The position numbers and the translations under genes are program-made. This document shows, one piece after another, positions 9,661 to 20,151 of a stretch of DNA of 64,000 nucleotides. The DNA lies in the NCBI GenBank assembly GCA_030272585.1, contig BSYQ01000009.1:1922001-1986000 (forward strand), written 5' to 3'. The DNA comes from Bryopsis sp. KO-2023. Taxonomy: Eukaryota > Chlorophyta > Ulvophyceae > Bryopsidales > Bryopsidaceae. The notes beneath the pieces were generated by a model that ran no database searches, was not told the DNA's origin, and saw only the letters and a list, made by a program, of their open reading frames with translations. Numbering within the stretch: position 1 is the first letter of the stretch; each line of letters starts with the position of its first letter.

Positions 9661-9945
9661 GGGTGGTCTTTTCCCCGGGGTGGCGGCTAACCGAGCCGGA
9701 ACCCACATGGGGATTCCAGGCGCACACCACCCCGGGTAGACCGTGGAACCCATCCCACGGTCGACCACGTCATCGGTATTGGCACCAAGACACAAAAGGG
9801 TTAAAAATTAAAAAAATCAAAGACCAATCCGAACAAGCCGGAGAGGTCGATGACATGACTTTCCACCGAGTCTGACGTCGTTACATTCCACGAAAATGTT
9901 TCCCCTCCTGAATGAGAGTGTCCCACCAGGGAACTTGCACCAACC
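9661..9945 (+). repeat. Structured dispersed repeat, copy 1 (5'-truncated)
   Basis: Matches 16621-16920 and the reverse complement of about 34720-35010. The 5' portion present in the other copies is cut off at the LTR end (9659). Two stems are conserved: CCCGGGGTGGCG (9674-9685) with CACCACCCCGGG (9725-9736), and GACCGTGG (9739-9746) with CCACGGTC (9755-9762). In the second stem two base pairs differ from the other copies, with both partners changed. An A-rich stretch (GGGTTAAAAATTAAAAAAATC) follows. No protein is evident. Confidence 0.75.
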
Positions 9946-10585
9946 GAGGTCGCGTTTCTGTCTAATCCTAGACAGACAGAAAACGGTATTCCTTTCGGAG
10001 CGATCCACCACTGCAACTCTTGCTGAGATGATCTTGCTTCTGGCGAATTCGATTGGCGTTTTCCCCAGTGTTTCGAGTACACCCATGCAAGTAGGTCGTA
10101 TGGTCAGCCGCTTAAAATCCAATCGAGGCGAAGAGAAAGAAACGCTCTCGTTCTGCCTTCCCAAGTGTTGATGTCAGACTCCCCGTATCGCTTGGCGGTG
10201 TCGCTTTGAGCTTCTGAGCCAGCCAGCGCTTGGGATTCAAGAGAGAATCAACTCTTATATTTTACTTGATTTCGTTTCCTTCTGTTTGACCAATCCCTCT
10301 GGTTTTCTTCCATTCGCGTAAATCACTTTCACACATTTTCAGATGTTAGAAAGCAAATTATATGTTAAAAAGCTATTTCGAAACCCGTTATATCACAACA
10401 CGCCAAGATCTTCTACCACTACTCTCTAATGATAATTTCTCTCCCCCCCCCCCCTGCCCCCCGAAAAACAACCTTTTTTTGTTCTACCCCCAAGATCGAT
10501 CACTATCAAAACCGCTAAACTAACGCCGAACCCTGTTCACCTCCAAACGGACTGCATATAAACAAAGGGAAAAAAACAAACTTCA
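9946..10585. other. Intergenic, no gene seen
   Basis: Short open frames on both strands (for example 9896-10171 and 9817-10164) overlap each other and match nothing recognised. Low-complexity C- and T-runs occur at 10440-10490. The stretch just before 10586 is presumably the 3' untranslated region of the minus-strand Snu114 gene. Confidence 0.6.
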
Positions 10586-13500
10586 TCACAATATCTGTTG
10601 TAAATCCGCATCTTGTCTGGCCAATTCCAGCAACATGGGGTCGTCAAAGAATTTGTTGATCGAAACATCTTCGCTCATTCCTTTTCTCCGCCTCGTTTTC
10701 ACCATGAACTCTCTGGCCAGAGCTTGAATCGGTGCAGGTTCCAGAGGCCTCAACACTACCCCCTTGTCCAGAGGATCTCCAGGGACGATGCTCCAGTGGT
10801 CGAACACACTCAAGCAGAAAGCTTGCCCCTGTTACATGCAGAGGGCAAAAAAAAAACACATCAATGCACAGGACTCCCAAGATTGCAACAAATCTTAAAA
10901 AAAAACAGGGGAGAAAAGCCTGAAGAGATGGGGGAGCGGCAAGTCAAAGTTGAAGAAACACTGTTAGAAGTTTCTAACGTTTTCCAAGTAACAGTTCAGG
11001 TGCAGAATTGTGTGTCAGGAAATCAAAAGCCAACAGCTATCAACCCCTATGGTTTGCTGAGAGGAAATCGTTGATCATTTTGGATCAAACCGCAGAATAT
11101 CTAAATCTCCTGGAAACAGAAAGCCACTGGGGACCTGAAAATCGACTCACCTGGGTGTGATACCTAAGGTCTGTTTCGAATCCAAAGCTCTCGATCACCG
11201 GTAAATACGCCTTCACCAAAAAGATGGGGGTCCCAGGCTTGGGGACATCAGCAGTCACATGCCCCCTTCGCTTCGCCAGCACATCATAAATTGCCGAGAT
11301 GCAATCCGCTGGGGTTTGGATTTCGACGTAGTACACCGGCTCCATCAACCTCGGGGTCGCCATGAGAAAAGCGGAATAGCAAACTCGTCTTGCAGTCGGG
11401 ATGATTTGCCCGCCACCCCGGTGCAAGGGCTCCGCGGAAATGGTGGTGTCCAGGATCTTGAACTTGACGTTTCGAACGGGTTCGTCACAAAGGGGGCCCT
11501 CTCGAGTACCCCATTGAAATCCCTGGTCGCCAACCAGCATCAACGTCATTTTCGTTACAGTTTTTTGTTTCGGGGTGTGGGAGGAAGGCTGTCGAATCTG
11601 CTAGAAGTCACTGCCACCTTGGTTTACCAAAGAGGTATTTTTCCAAATTATTTTTCAATAAATCCACATCACTCCGTCCCCACAGTTTGGATTTTCAGCA
11701 ATGCGTCCAAGAATAAGAGGGTGGAAGAAAATAGGGTTGGGATGGGTGTTCATGAGGTCAGGTGATTGATCCCCAGTTACCTGAACAATGGACTCCCTCA
11801 CTGCGTTCAGCAAGCCTTTGTCCACTTCAGAAGGCAGAGTATCATCCAGCAAAATGTTGGGCCCTTGCTTGTCCGGTCCGAAAGCCCAAATCGATCTGGC
11901 TGCCAACAAATCCCAATCGTATTTGCTCTGGAAAAAATCGCCCAGCTTCTTTCTCGGCCAGTCGATGTTGACATCCAGATTTTCGATGTCTTCCGCAAGC
12001 CCCTTTTCGAGGGGCTCCGATATCATCGTGATTTTGTTGCGCTTGTTGGGGGTTTCGGCGAAACACTTCAGGGAGGAGGTTTCGACTACGGTTTCGCAGA
12101 ACGAAACCACGGGATCAGCCACCTGTGTGGGGTGAAAATCAAAAAATTATATAAAAAAAAACTAACAATAATTGTGATAAACGAATTATATTACTCAACA
12201 GGACGCACAAACTTCCAAGGAACAAGAAAAAGGGGCAGGGAAATACATGAAGGTGGTGATTGCCTTTTGGGTTGTGAATGAACCCTCTGTCCATCAATGA
12301 CCCCTTTTTCCTTGTTTTTTTTTTGGTTGTTTTTCTCCGTTTTTGAAGTGAAACTCACCTTCACTTCGATATCGGCATACAGCTCCCTCAAATCCTTCAT
12401 CAAACTGTCCAGGTAAATCTCTCCGGTGCCCAGAATCGTGTGTTCCCCAGACTCCTCCACTTTGGTCATTGCCAACGGGTAGCTCTTGTTGATCCTCCTC
12501 AAGCCCTCCACCATTTTGGGCAGCTCCGACGGTTTCAACGGCTCTGTCGCGATCTTCACCACGGAAAGCGTATGGAATTGCAAGGGTTTGAAGATGTGGA
12601 CCTCCTCCTCCCACAGGTCGGTGACCAGGGTTGCGGTTTTCATCACCGTAGCATCCACGTTTTCGATCAGAACGAGGTTTCCGGCCGAAAATTTGGAGAA
12701 CGGGATTCGATACCGTGACTGGTACACCCAGATTTGGCCGACATCAGCCACCGCTGAATCCTCCTCATCCTCGGGGGTGTACCCCTCACCCAACACTCGG
12801 ACCTGAAAGGGGCAAGAAGACACAGAAGCATGATTCTCCACTCCAGATTCCAACACATCGATCCATGTCCACTCCAATAACACCATTCTCTTGGTGCAAA
12901 TTTTCTCTTTCGGCTGGATCCATCATGTTCATAGGAAAAGCCATCTCAAAGAATACCCCCTTCGGCAGCACAGGAAACCGTGATAAAACAAACCCCACCC
13001 CCACCCCCAACCCCACCTTGTCACCAGGCCTCAACGTTCCACTCAAGATTCTCCCGAATGCATCGAACTTGCTGCAATCTTGTTTGGCAAAGAGTTTGGC
13101 GATGTGAACCACCAATGGACCCTGATGGTTGCATTCCCTCATGTGCCTGGCTAATTCGCTGTCTTGAGGTCCGGTGTAGCATCTGGATATTTTCGAAGGG
13201 GCTCCACGCTTGGAAGACGGAATATGTTTCACAATCATGTCCACCAGACCTGTCAGAGGAAAAGAAACAAAGCTGCGTTCAAAACATGCTGGGGAAAAGA
13301 AAAGGGGAGTGGAAACCATAGAGGACAGGCAAAAACCCCAAAGATTTGGAACAATCCCCAATGAACCTGAGAATCAACCACCACCACCACCAATGCAAAC
13401 AAAAAAGTCAACTCAGGCAAGAAGCAAGAAGACAAACAGCTCTTTTTCCTGACCATCCCCCCACCCACCAGTCGCGGTTCCGAATATCGATGAGCAGACT

Positions 13501-16151
13501 TCTTTCAGCAGCGGTTTGACATCCTTGTTGTAGGCCGATGATTTCAAGTGCACTCCGAATTCCACCAACATGCGCTCGATGCTTTTCGGATGTTCCCCCA
13601 GTACGGAGCTGTATATCTTGTACAAGGGCTCCAGCAAAAACTGCACGAACGTGCGCTGGCTGCCCCCCGTGGGTTGCTTCTTCTTGAAGGATCTGGTTTC
13701 TTCGTGGTAATAGATATCACCCCACAATCGAACCGCGAAATCCCTATAACAGCATAAACCTAGCATTGGATTCGATTGCGGTCATTGGGCACTTGGCTTG
13801 GTGCGTGGGTGGGAGTTTTTCCCCTCCAGGAAAACTTGGCTAATATCACTTTCATAGAGGAAAAAAAGGGAAAAAAGCGGAGGGTAAATCAAGATTTCAC
13901 TCCATACCTCGGGTCGATTTGGCAATCGTAAACATCGCAGTACAAATGTGCGAAGGACTCCAGAGTGAAAGACCATCCGGAGATGCAGGAGCTGAAAGCG
14001 ACGTTCCCTTTGACAGGGTCCAAATAGGGCTCATCGTCTTTACTGTTCAAGCGATACGCCGAAAGCAAATTGTTGACCTCCTCGATGGTGTGTCTGAGTT
14101 TGTGGTAGGCATCCGCTGGAGGAAGTTTTAACTCCGTGATAAGGCGATCGACCTTCAGAAATCATAAGATCGACTAAGAGAGGAAATAAAAAGAGCCCCG
14201 AATCGGCGATTATATGGTGGAAGCTGTTTGGAAATCGACTTCACTCTCCGAGACTTCCTGTTTGAAAACCGATGCTCCCTGGTTTGATATTCAGAAAAGT
14301 GAAAAAGATAACCCACATTCAATTTTGTTACCTTGCTGATCATTAAGCAGATCGGCAGGTCCTGAGAAACCGCTTGTTTCACTATTCGATCGGTGACCAC
14401 CATGACTCCCTCCACGGCATCGATGACTAACAGAACCCCGTCCGCCAATCTCAACGCAGCCGTAACCTCATCGTTGAAATTGACGTGTCCAGGGGTGTCC
14501 ATCAAATTCAACAGATAGGATTTCCCCCGGCTTCCTTGCATGACTAATGACATCGGCATCATTTTGATGCTGATGCATCTGGCTTGCTCGTCGAATCTAG
14601 TGTCCGTGAATCGTATTTGCCGATCGGAGTCTTTGAACTCGCCATCCAGCTTGTGGGTTTGTTCGACCAACATGTCCATAACCGTGGTTTTCCCATGATG
14701 CAAATGACCCACCACCGCAACATTTCTGTACAGTAAAAAAAAAGACAAAAACTCGAGTGCATGCATGCTTGGGATGTACAAAATCCAGCTGGCGAAAACA
14801 GAAACAGAAACCCCGATAAAGTCAGACAGAAGCAGCGAAAAGTGCAAGTTTTATCCCACACCGACCTGACGAGCTCAGGATTCGACATCAGTACAGCCAT
14901 GAAGTCGTTGCTCCATGTGGTTTTCATGGGTGGCTTTTCTTGAGATTCGAATCTTTTCTTGACCACCGGAGCCACGATGGGGACTTCCAAGGGCTGAGCA
15001 TCCTCCTCCATCACCAGCGTTTCGGTTTCGGGCCCGTACACTTCTTGTGCGGTGGGGTAGTATTTTTTGTCCTCGTGGAGCACCACCTGGTTCCAATCAT
15101 TACCTTCGCCTAATATGCACCTTCAAAATTACGACCGACCCACCATACTTTTCTTGTTCTTGATTTCTTTTTTTTTTTTTTCAAGATGGGGTGAATTGAA
15201 ACCAGCATTATCCAAAGATGCTTGTTTTGTTTTGCTTTTTCTCAGATCAAAATACACAAAATTTCCCTGGGCACTGAATACATCACAGAAGTCCTTCACA
15301 AGGCTGCACTCATTTGTGGTAATATACCTTTCCTAGTTTGCCCACCCACACCCCCCCCCCCCCCCAAACACAAAAAACACATACACACTGCCTTGCCATG
15401 TTCTTAAGAATTAAATAGTTCCTTTTTTCATATTCCTTGTCTTGCTGAATAGAAGGAGAAAACGAACCAAAAAAAACAAAAAGAAGCCTCACCGTCATCC
15501 CCCTCCACAGCCCCCGAAACTTCCATCATATCTCGCCCAGCTCCACCATCCCCCTCTTGTTCCTCCTCCTCTTCCTCCTCCTCCTCCTCCTCATTGTCAT
15601 CATCCTTTTTTTTTTCGTAATAAAAAAATAGATGTAAGAACACCGCAATTATCCATGTACAGCTAATTGTACATCGGACCACTCCTTTGCACTTAAAAAA
15701 AAAAAGTGGATGGCTTGGATAAGGCGTTTTACATTGATATGTAGGGCAAGGAACAGGAGGTTGAGTGTTTCATTACCATTGGAGGGACACCAATCATTCA
15801 AAAGAAAGATTGGAGAAACATTTTCAGCTTAGTATAACCATATCTATTTAGATGGACAAGCAGGTGGACAGAAGTTTATAGAAAAGGGAATGGATGCAGG
15901 CAGATTATCCAGCCTCACTGATGGGAGTTTGGATAATAAAGATTCCAACCGCTTGTTCTGACTTTCAACAGCGTTTTCAGTTTCGTGACAAAGAATTGAT
16001 GGACCTTCAACAACGGTTCAGGAAATTTCGGGTTCTGAAAGGATCAGGCCTTTTTGAGAGAAACAATCAAGGGCGTTTCCGCTCGTACCTCGTCGTCTGA
16101 GAGATCCGGCCCAACGTAGTTCCCAAATTCGTCATAGAGAGATTCGTCCAT
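10586..16151 (-). CDS. EFTUD2: U5 snRNP GTPase Snu114/EFTUD2 (116-kDa component), 11 exons
   Basis: EF-2-like GTPase of the U5 snRNP that controls Brr2-driven U4/U6 unwinding and spliceosome disassembly in the nucleus. Exons (high to low): 16151-16089, 15604-15493, 15109-14866, 14725-14332, 14152-13908, 13743-13469, 13249-13017, 12802-12359, 12122-11781, 11522-11151, 10828-10586. All junctions are GT-AG and phases close to 988 residues (human 972). The N-terminus [21 protein letters not shown] is the family signature, followed by a Glu-rich acidic stretch. G1 GHLHHGKTT is at 146-154 and G3 DTPGH at 216-220. G4 reads SKVD (270-273), not NKxD. The C-terminus has [15 protein letters not shown] and IKTRRRKG-like ([14 protein letters not shown]) blocks. 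Exon 2 follows a purine-rich acceptor and is the least certain border. Confidence 0.96.
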
Positions 16152-16477
16152 TTCTTTCGGGAGCGTTGGTCGTGAGAGCGGGATACGGGTCGAGGGCGAG
16201 AGGGAAGATAAAAAGAGCTCGGTTCGCCAGGAAATATTCAATGGCCGAGCGTGATTGGGCGATCACGTGATCGAAAATGATGTACTTGGCGGCCTGGCCG
16301 AATTTAGTTCCTCCATGACTCAGATTTTTTTTATCCTTTAAGGATTTCGATTTATTCATTAAATATTGTTTTACATTAACAAGATTTTATTGGGTTTTTG
16401 TTCGGGATGTGTTCCCAAAAGAAATCATTGGATTTTAAGAAAGTGTAAGGAAATAAGATTAAATAAGATGATTTTTA
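16152..16477. other. Upstream region of Snu114 gene
   Basis: About 325 bases between the Snu114 ATG and the structured repeat. In-frame sense codons extend upstream of the chosen ATG to 16241 but do not resemble the family, so the ATG at 16151 is preferred. The promoter presumably lies here; no TATA box at a convincing distance was identified. Confidence 0.4.
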
Positions 16478-16920
16478 AGGACCCCTCTTGGACCCTTCGA
16501 CAGAAGGGAGCCACCGCGCCACGACAAGGCGGGGGTCCACCGCGGTGGAAAAACATGGGTAGTCCCGGGCTCGGCCGCCCACCCAACGGATCGGGAGGTC
16601 TTTCGAATTGCCCGGCCCGGGTGGGTGGTTTTTTCCCCGGGGTGGTGGCTAACCGAGCCGGAAGTTCCGGCCCGGAACCCAAATATGAATTCCAAGCGCA
16701 CACCACCCCGGGTAGATCGCGGACCCAATCCCGCGATCAACCACGTCTTCGGTACGGGGGTACCTAGACACACAACGGGTTAGAAATTAAAAAAATCAAA
16801 GATCAGTCCGAGCGAGCCGGAAAGATCGATGATATGACTTTACACCATGTCCGACGCCCTTTCCTACCAAGAATAACTGTTTCCTCCTTCACGATAGCGT
16901 TGAATCGTCGAACTTCCACG
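16478..16920 (+). repeat. Structured dispersed repeat, copy 2 (longest)
   Basis: Begins near AGGACCCCTC and matches copy 3 in reverse complement over its whole length; its 3' two-thirds match copy 1. Complementary segments: GGACCCT (16490-16496) with GGGGTCC (16532-16538); CCACCGCG (16511-16518) with CGCGGTGG (16541-16548), interleaved with the first pair; CCCGGGGTGGTG (16636-16647) with CACCACCCCGGG (16701-16712); GATCGCGG (16715-16722) with CCGCGATC (16731-16738). An A-rich stretch near 16787 precedes a less conserved 3' part. Open frames through it are a by-product of high GC. Confidence 0.8.
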
Positions 16921-17079
16921 TGTAGTGACAGAAACTGCCCCACACAGTCCGCACATTCCCCAAGTTCTTTTGGGAGCGTGGCCAGTTTATATCTCTTTTT
17001 GGAAAGATTTGCCCTCCAGATGAAGAAGGCTTTCATTACTTTCGTTCACAAACTTCCCTTTTATTGTTGCACGACCAGA

Positions 17080-17252
17080 CCTGTTCGTGCCAGGTCGCGG
17101 GGGACGGCGCCAGCCCTGATTCTTGCAGGAGTTTCATTACTCTCCAAGAGTCGAGGGCACCTGTCGAGTCGACCCAACTCGACGCTGGCTGAGGCGGCAT
17201 GAGTTTGGAGACCGTGGAAACCGTTGTTTCTTCAGACATGCGCATGTGTGTT

Positions 17253-17292
<40 letters not shown>

Positions 17293-18037
17293 GCTACCTC
17301 AGGAAAAGATTGTCGATCGAGGTGAATTGCCAGGTATCGTTAGAACCCTCAGTGGTCGCGCGCGACCAGGAATGTTGGCGGGGATGATCGCGTTTTCGCA
17401 ATGGACACATGATGGCAAGAAGAAAGAAAGATCCAACACCATTCTCTCAAGCGAAGAAACAAAGTCTGAATGGAATTCACGGCAAAGACAGAGTTGTGAC
17501 CTCCGATGCTCCGATCGATACTTACCTGGGATTGGATGGCTGAGACATGCGATAAAAGAACGCCTTAAGACTGTGACGCCAGAGGGCGATTTCACCCTTT
17601 TCTGACGTAAATCCGAGAAAGTTCTGCTTCGGAACAGAGCACTGTTTCACTGTTTTTGCGTCAAGCCAAACGACCGAGGTATCAGGTTTCCATGTTTTCT
17701 CTGGAGTGGCTGGCCTTTGTGGAGGGATGGTCGGTGGTGGAGGTGCTGGGTGTCTTGCTGTGGTGGATGATGATGATTTTATGAACACCCCCAGTGTTCA
17801 CCTGCAACTTAGTTGTACTGCTGGGGTGAAGTTGCAGAACCACCTTGTACGATGTTGCATGAAATGTCTAAGCAGGGATGCAAGACAATGGGCATAACGC
17901 TGCTTTACATCTGTGTGGCTGTGTCGAGCAAGTCGCTCCAAAACATCCATTCTATAGAAGAGATTGGAGCCGTTGCATTGCCCCTCGGGAAGTCCCTCCA
18001 AAAAAAAATTTTCTACAATTTTCATGCATCCTCCCAC
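17080..18037 (-). CDS. Possible unidentified minus-strand gene
   Basis: Suggestive pieces only. An open stretch 17715-17526 ends in a strong donor (CCCAG/GTAAGT) and starts after a plausible acceptor. A (CT)n tract on the minus strand (17289-17255) leads into an acceptor at about 17222, followed by an open exon to about 17094 with a donor-like end. Upstream, 18037-17798 is open from an ATG. Phases between these pieces do not join cleanly and no domain is recognised. It may be a real but diverged gene, or chance open frames in GC-rich DNA. Confidence 0.25.
17255..17289 (+). repeat. (GA)n microsatellite
   Basis: About seventeen GA units in an uninterrupted run. On the minus strand it reads (CT)n and could act as a polypyrimidine tract for the putative minus-strand gene. 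Confidence 0.9.
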
Positions 18038-20151
18038 ATCATACTCTCACTGCTGGATGCCTTTCTTCTGTTTTATGTCCTTTAGTAACATATTTAAATG
18101 CATAACAAACGCCCCTCCATAATTGAGCCCATCTATTGCAAAACCGCTAGCCTTTCAAATCGAAAGAGCCCGTGCCTCCCCATTCTGACACAAACACCAA
18201 CGGATTTTTTTTTTCTTTTTTTTTTTTTCCTTTCTGTTTTGGTATAAAATAACTCCCCATCAATCCGACTCCATGTCTTTCTTTCAACTACCTAGCAACC
18301 TGAACCAAAAATTTCTTCCACGCATGGCATTTTCTTCGACCCCCCCCCCCCTTTTCCCGCACTGCCCCTTTTCCCGAATTAACTAAGAATACATATTTAA
18401 ACCCCCCCTCAGCTCTGAGGTCCAGCATCCGACCTATGTTTTTTCTTTTTCCCTCTTCAATATATCCACTGTTAGCTAATTGTCGCAATGCAAAACCTAG
18501 AATAGCTTATCTTGACCAGGCAAGTTCTACAGACTTACCACTCATATATGTGCATACGCAAAACAAAGACAACAAAAAAAAAGGAACTGCTTCCAGAAAA
18601 AACATCCCGAACCAAGTATTGACTTGCATATTGAAAAACCCCATCTACTTTTCTTTTTTTTTTGAAATTTCCCAGGAAATAACTCTCCAGAACAAATGGG
18701 AAGAGAGACGGGGGGGAGGAAAGGAAAGGAAAGACCTCTCCTTTCAAAGCTTCTCAAGATTCGACAGTCCCCAAACTCAAAACCCAATTACAAAGCACTG
18801 ATTACTGAGACAATTTTTTTTTCACAGTCCTTGTTGAGCTCTTGTTTCCCATCTACAATAGAAAGAAAAAAAAAGTAGAAAAAAAAAGAAAACGAAGAAA
18901 AATATGACACCGTGAAAGAAAACCCTGAGTGTATTATTATGTCGGGTACATACATAATCAATCCGATATCTCAATTCAGTGCAGGGTTTTTTTTTTCCAC
19001 TCCATTTTTTTTTCCCTTCTTTTGTTCATACTTCTGTTGGTGCTTGATGGGTTTTCCCTCTCCCCCCCCCCCAAAAAAAAAACACCAACACATTCTTAGC
19101 CTTGCACCATTGCTTGTTTTTTCTTTTTTTTTTCCCAGTCAAGTAATTCTTTTTTCTCACTGACTTTCTTTGTGCCACTTGTGTCCTCTTCTCTTGTTTG
19201 TTCCAGATTGTTAAAAAAAGAAAAAAAACAACAAACAGTCGACAAAAAGCACCCTCCTTCAAATCGAACAAAACCATACATATGAGTGTCCGATATATAT
19301 ACACCCACACACACGCGCATGTTTTTCATATGTTTTTTTTTTTTTTTTATAGCTTCTCATGTGTATGTGTACATATATAGGTGTGTATCCTACAACCTCC
19401 CTTTGTTTTTCACTCGCGCTTTCGTCAAAATCAATGCAAGCACCGTTTTGATACAAATATTACTTTTCCTTTTCCTTCTCGTTCGCGATCCAATACATGT
19501 GGAGTTTTTCCTTTTCGTAAAAATTGCATCGAATGAATAAGTCCTCTCTCGTCGCCTGTCTGACTTCCGCCAGTTCTCTGTTTTCTTGTTTCAAAAAACA
19601 ACTTTCCTCCCCTCCTTTTTTTTTCTCTCTTTCTTTTTTTCCCCTCTTCTTTTTTCCATCCCGATATATTTCCGCAAAAAGAAAAAAAAAAAGAAGAATG
19701 GGCTGAATGTCGTATTTTTCTTTTTCAGCCCATTCCACCAAGACACCGTGTATCAGTTGCACACCGGATCTCCTGGTCAAAAAAACCAACCCCATGTTGA
19801 AAAATTCACAACACAAATGCCCACCTCTTTTACCAAAAAAAAAAAGCAAAAAGCGTTACATATATACGCATATATATAACCGAAAAAAAAAAAAAGAAAA
19901 AAAGAAAGAAAACGAGTGCCCTCAACATGGTTTTGCAACGCAGGCATATCTACCCAAATCCCACGATTTCGTAATACTCCAAACACAGTTCAACCGCAAG
20001 CCTTTTCTTCTCCTTCTTTTTCCCCTTAGAATCCTTCCCCCCCCCCTCCCCTCCAACTATAAAACCGAACAACAAAAAAAGCACCAGGAAAAAAAAAAAA
20101 ACATATCAACATTGTGTTTTTTCCTTTTCTTCTCCCCTGCCCCTCATCCGA
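18038..20151. other. Intergenic, homopolymer-rich, no gene seen
   Basis: Dominated by A-, T- and C-runs (for example T-runs near 18207-18230 and 19330-19350; C-run then A-run at 19062-19082), with TA-rich alternating stretches near 19290-19380 and 19858-19880. All open frames are short, low-complexity Lys/Phe-rich products. The right end should hold the 3' untranslated region of the minus-strand MLK gene. Confidence 0.7.

Noticed and set aside
16490-16560. HDV-like self-cleaving ribozyme
   Set aside because: Helix interleaving is suggestive but P4 and the catalytic J4/2 strand are missing; only a pseudoknot is claimed.
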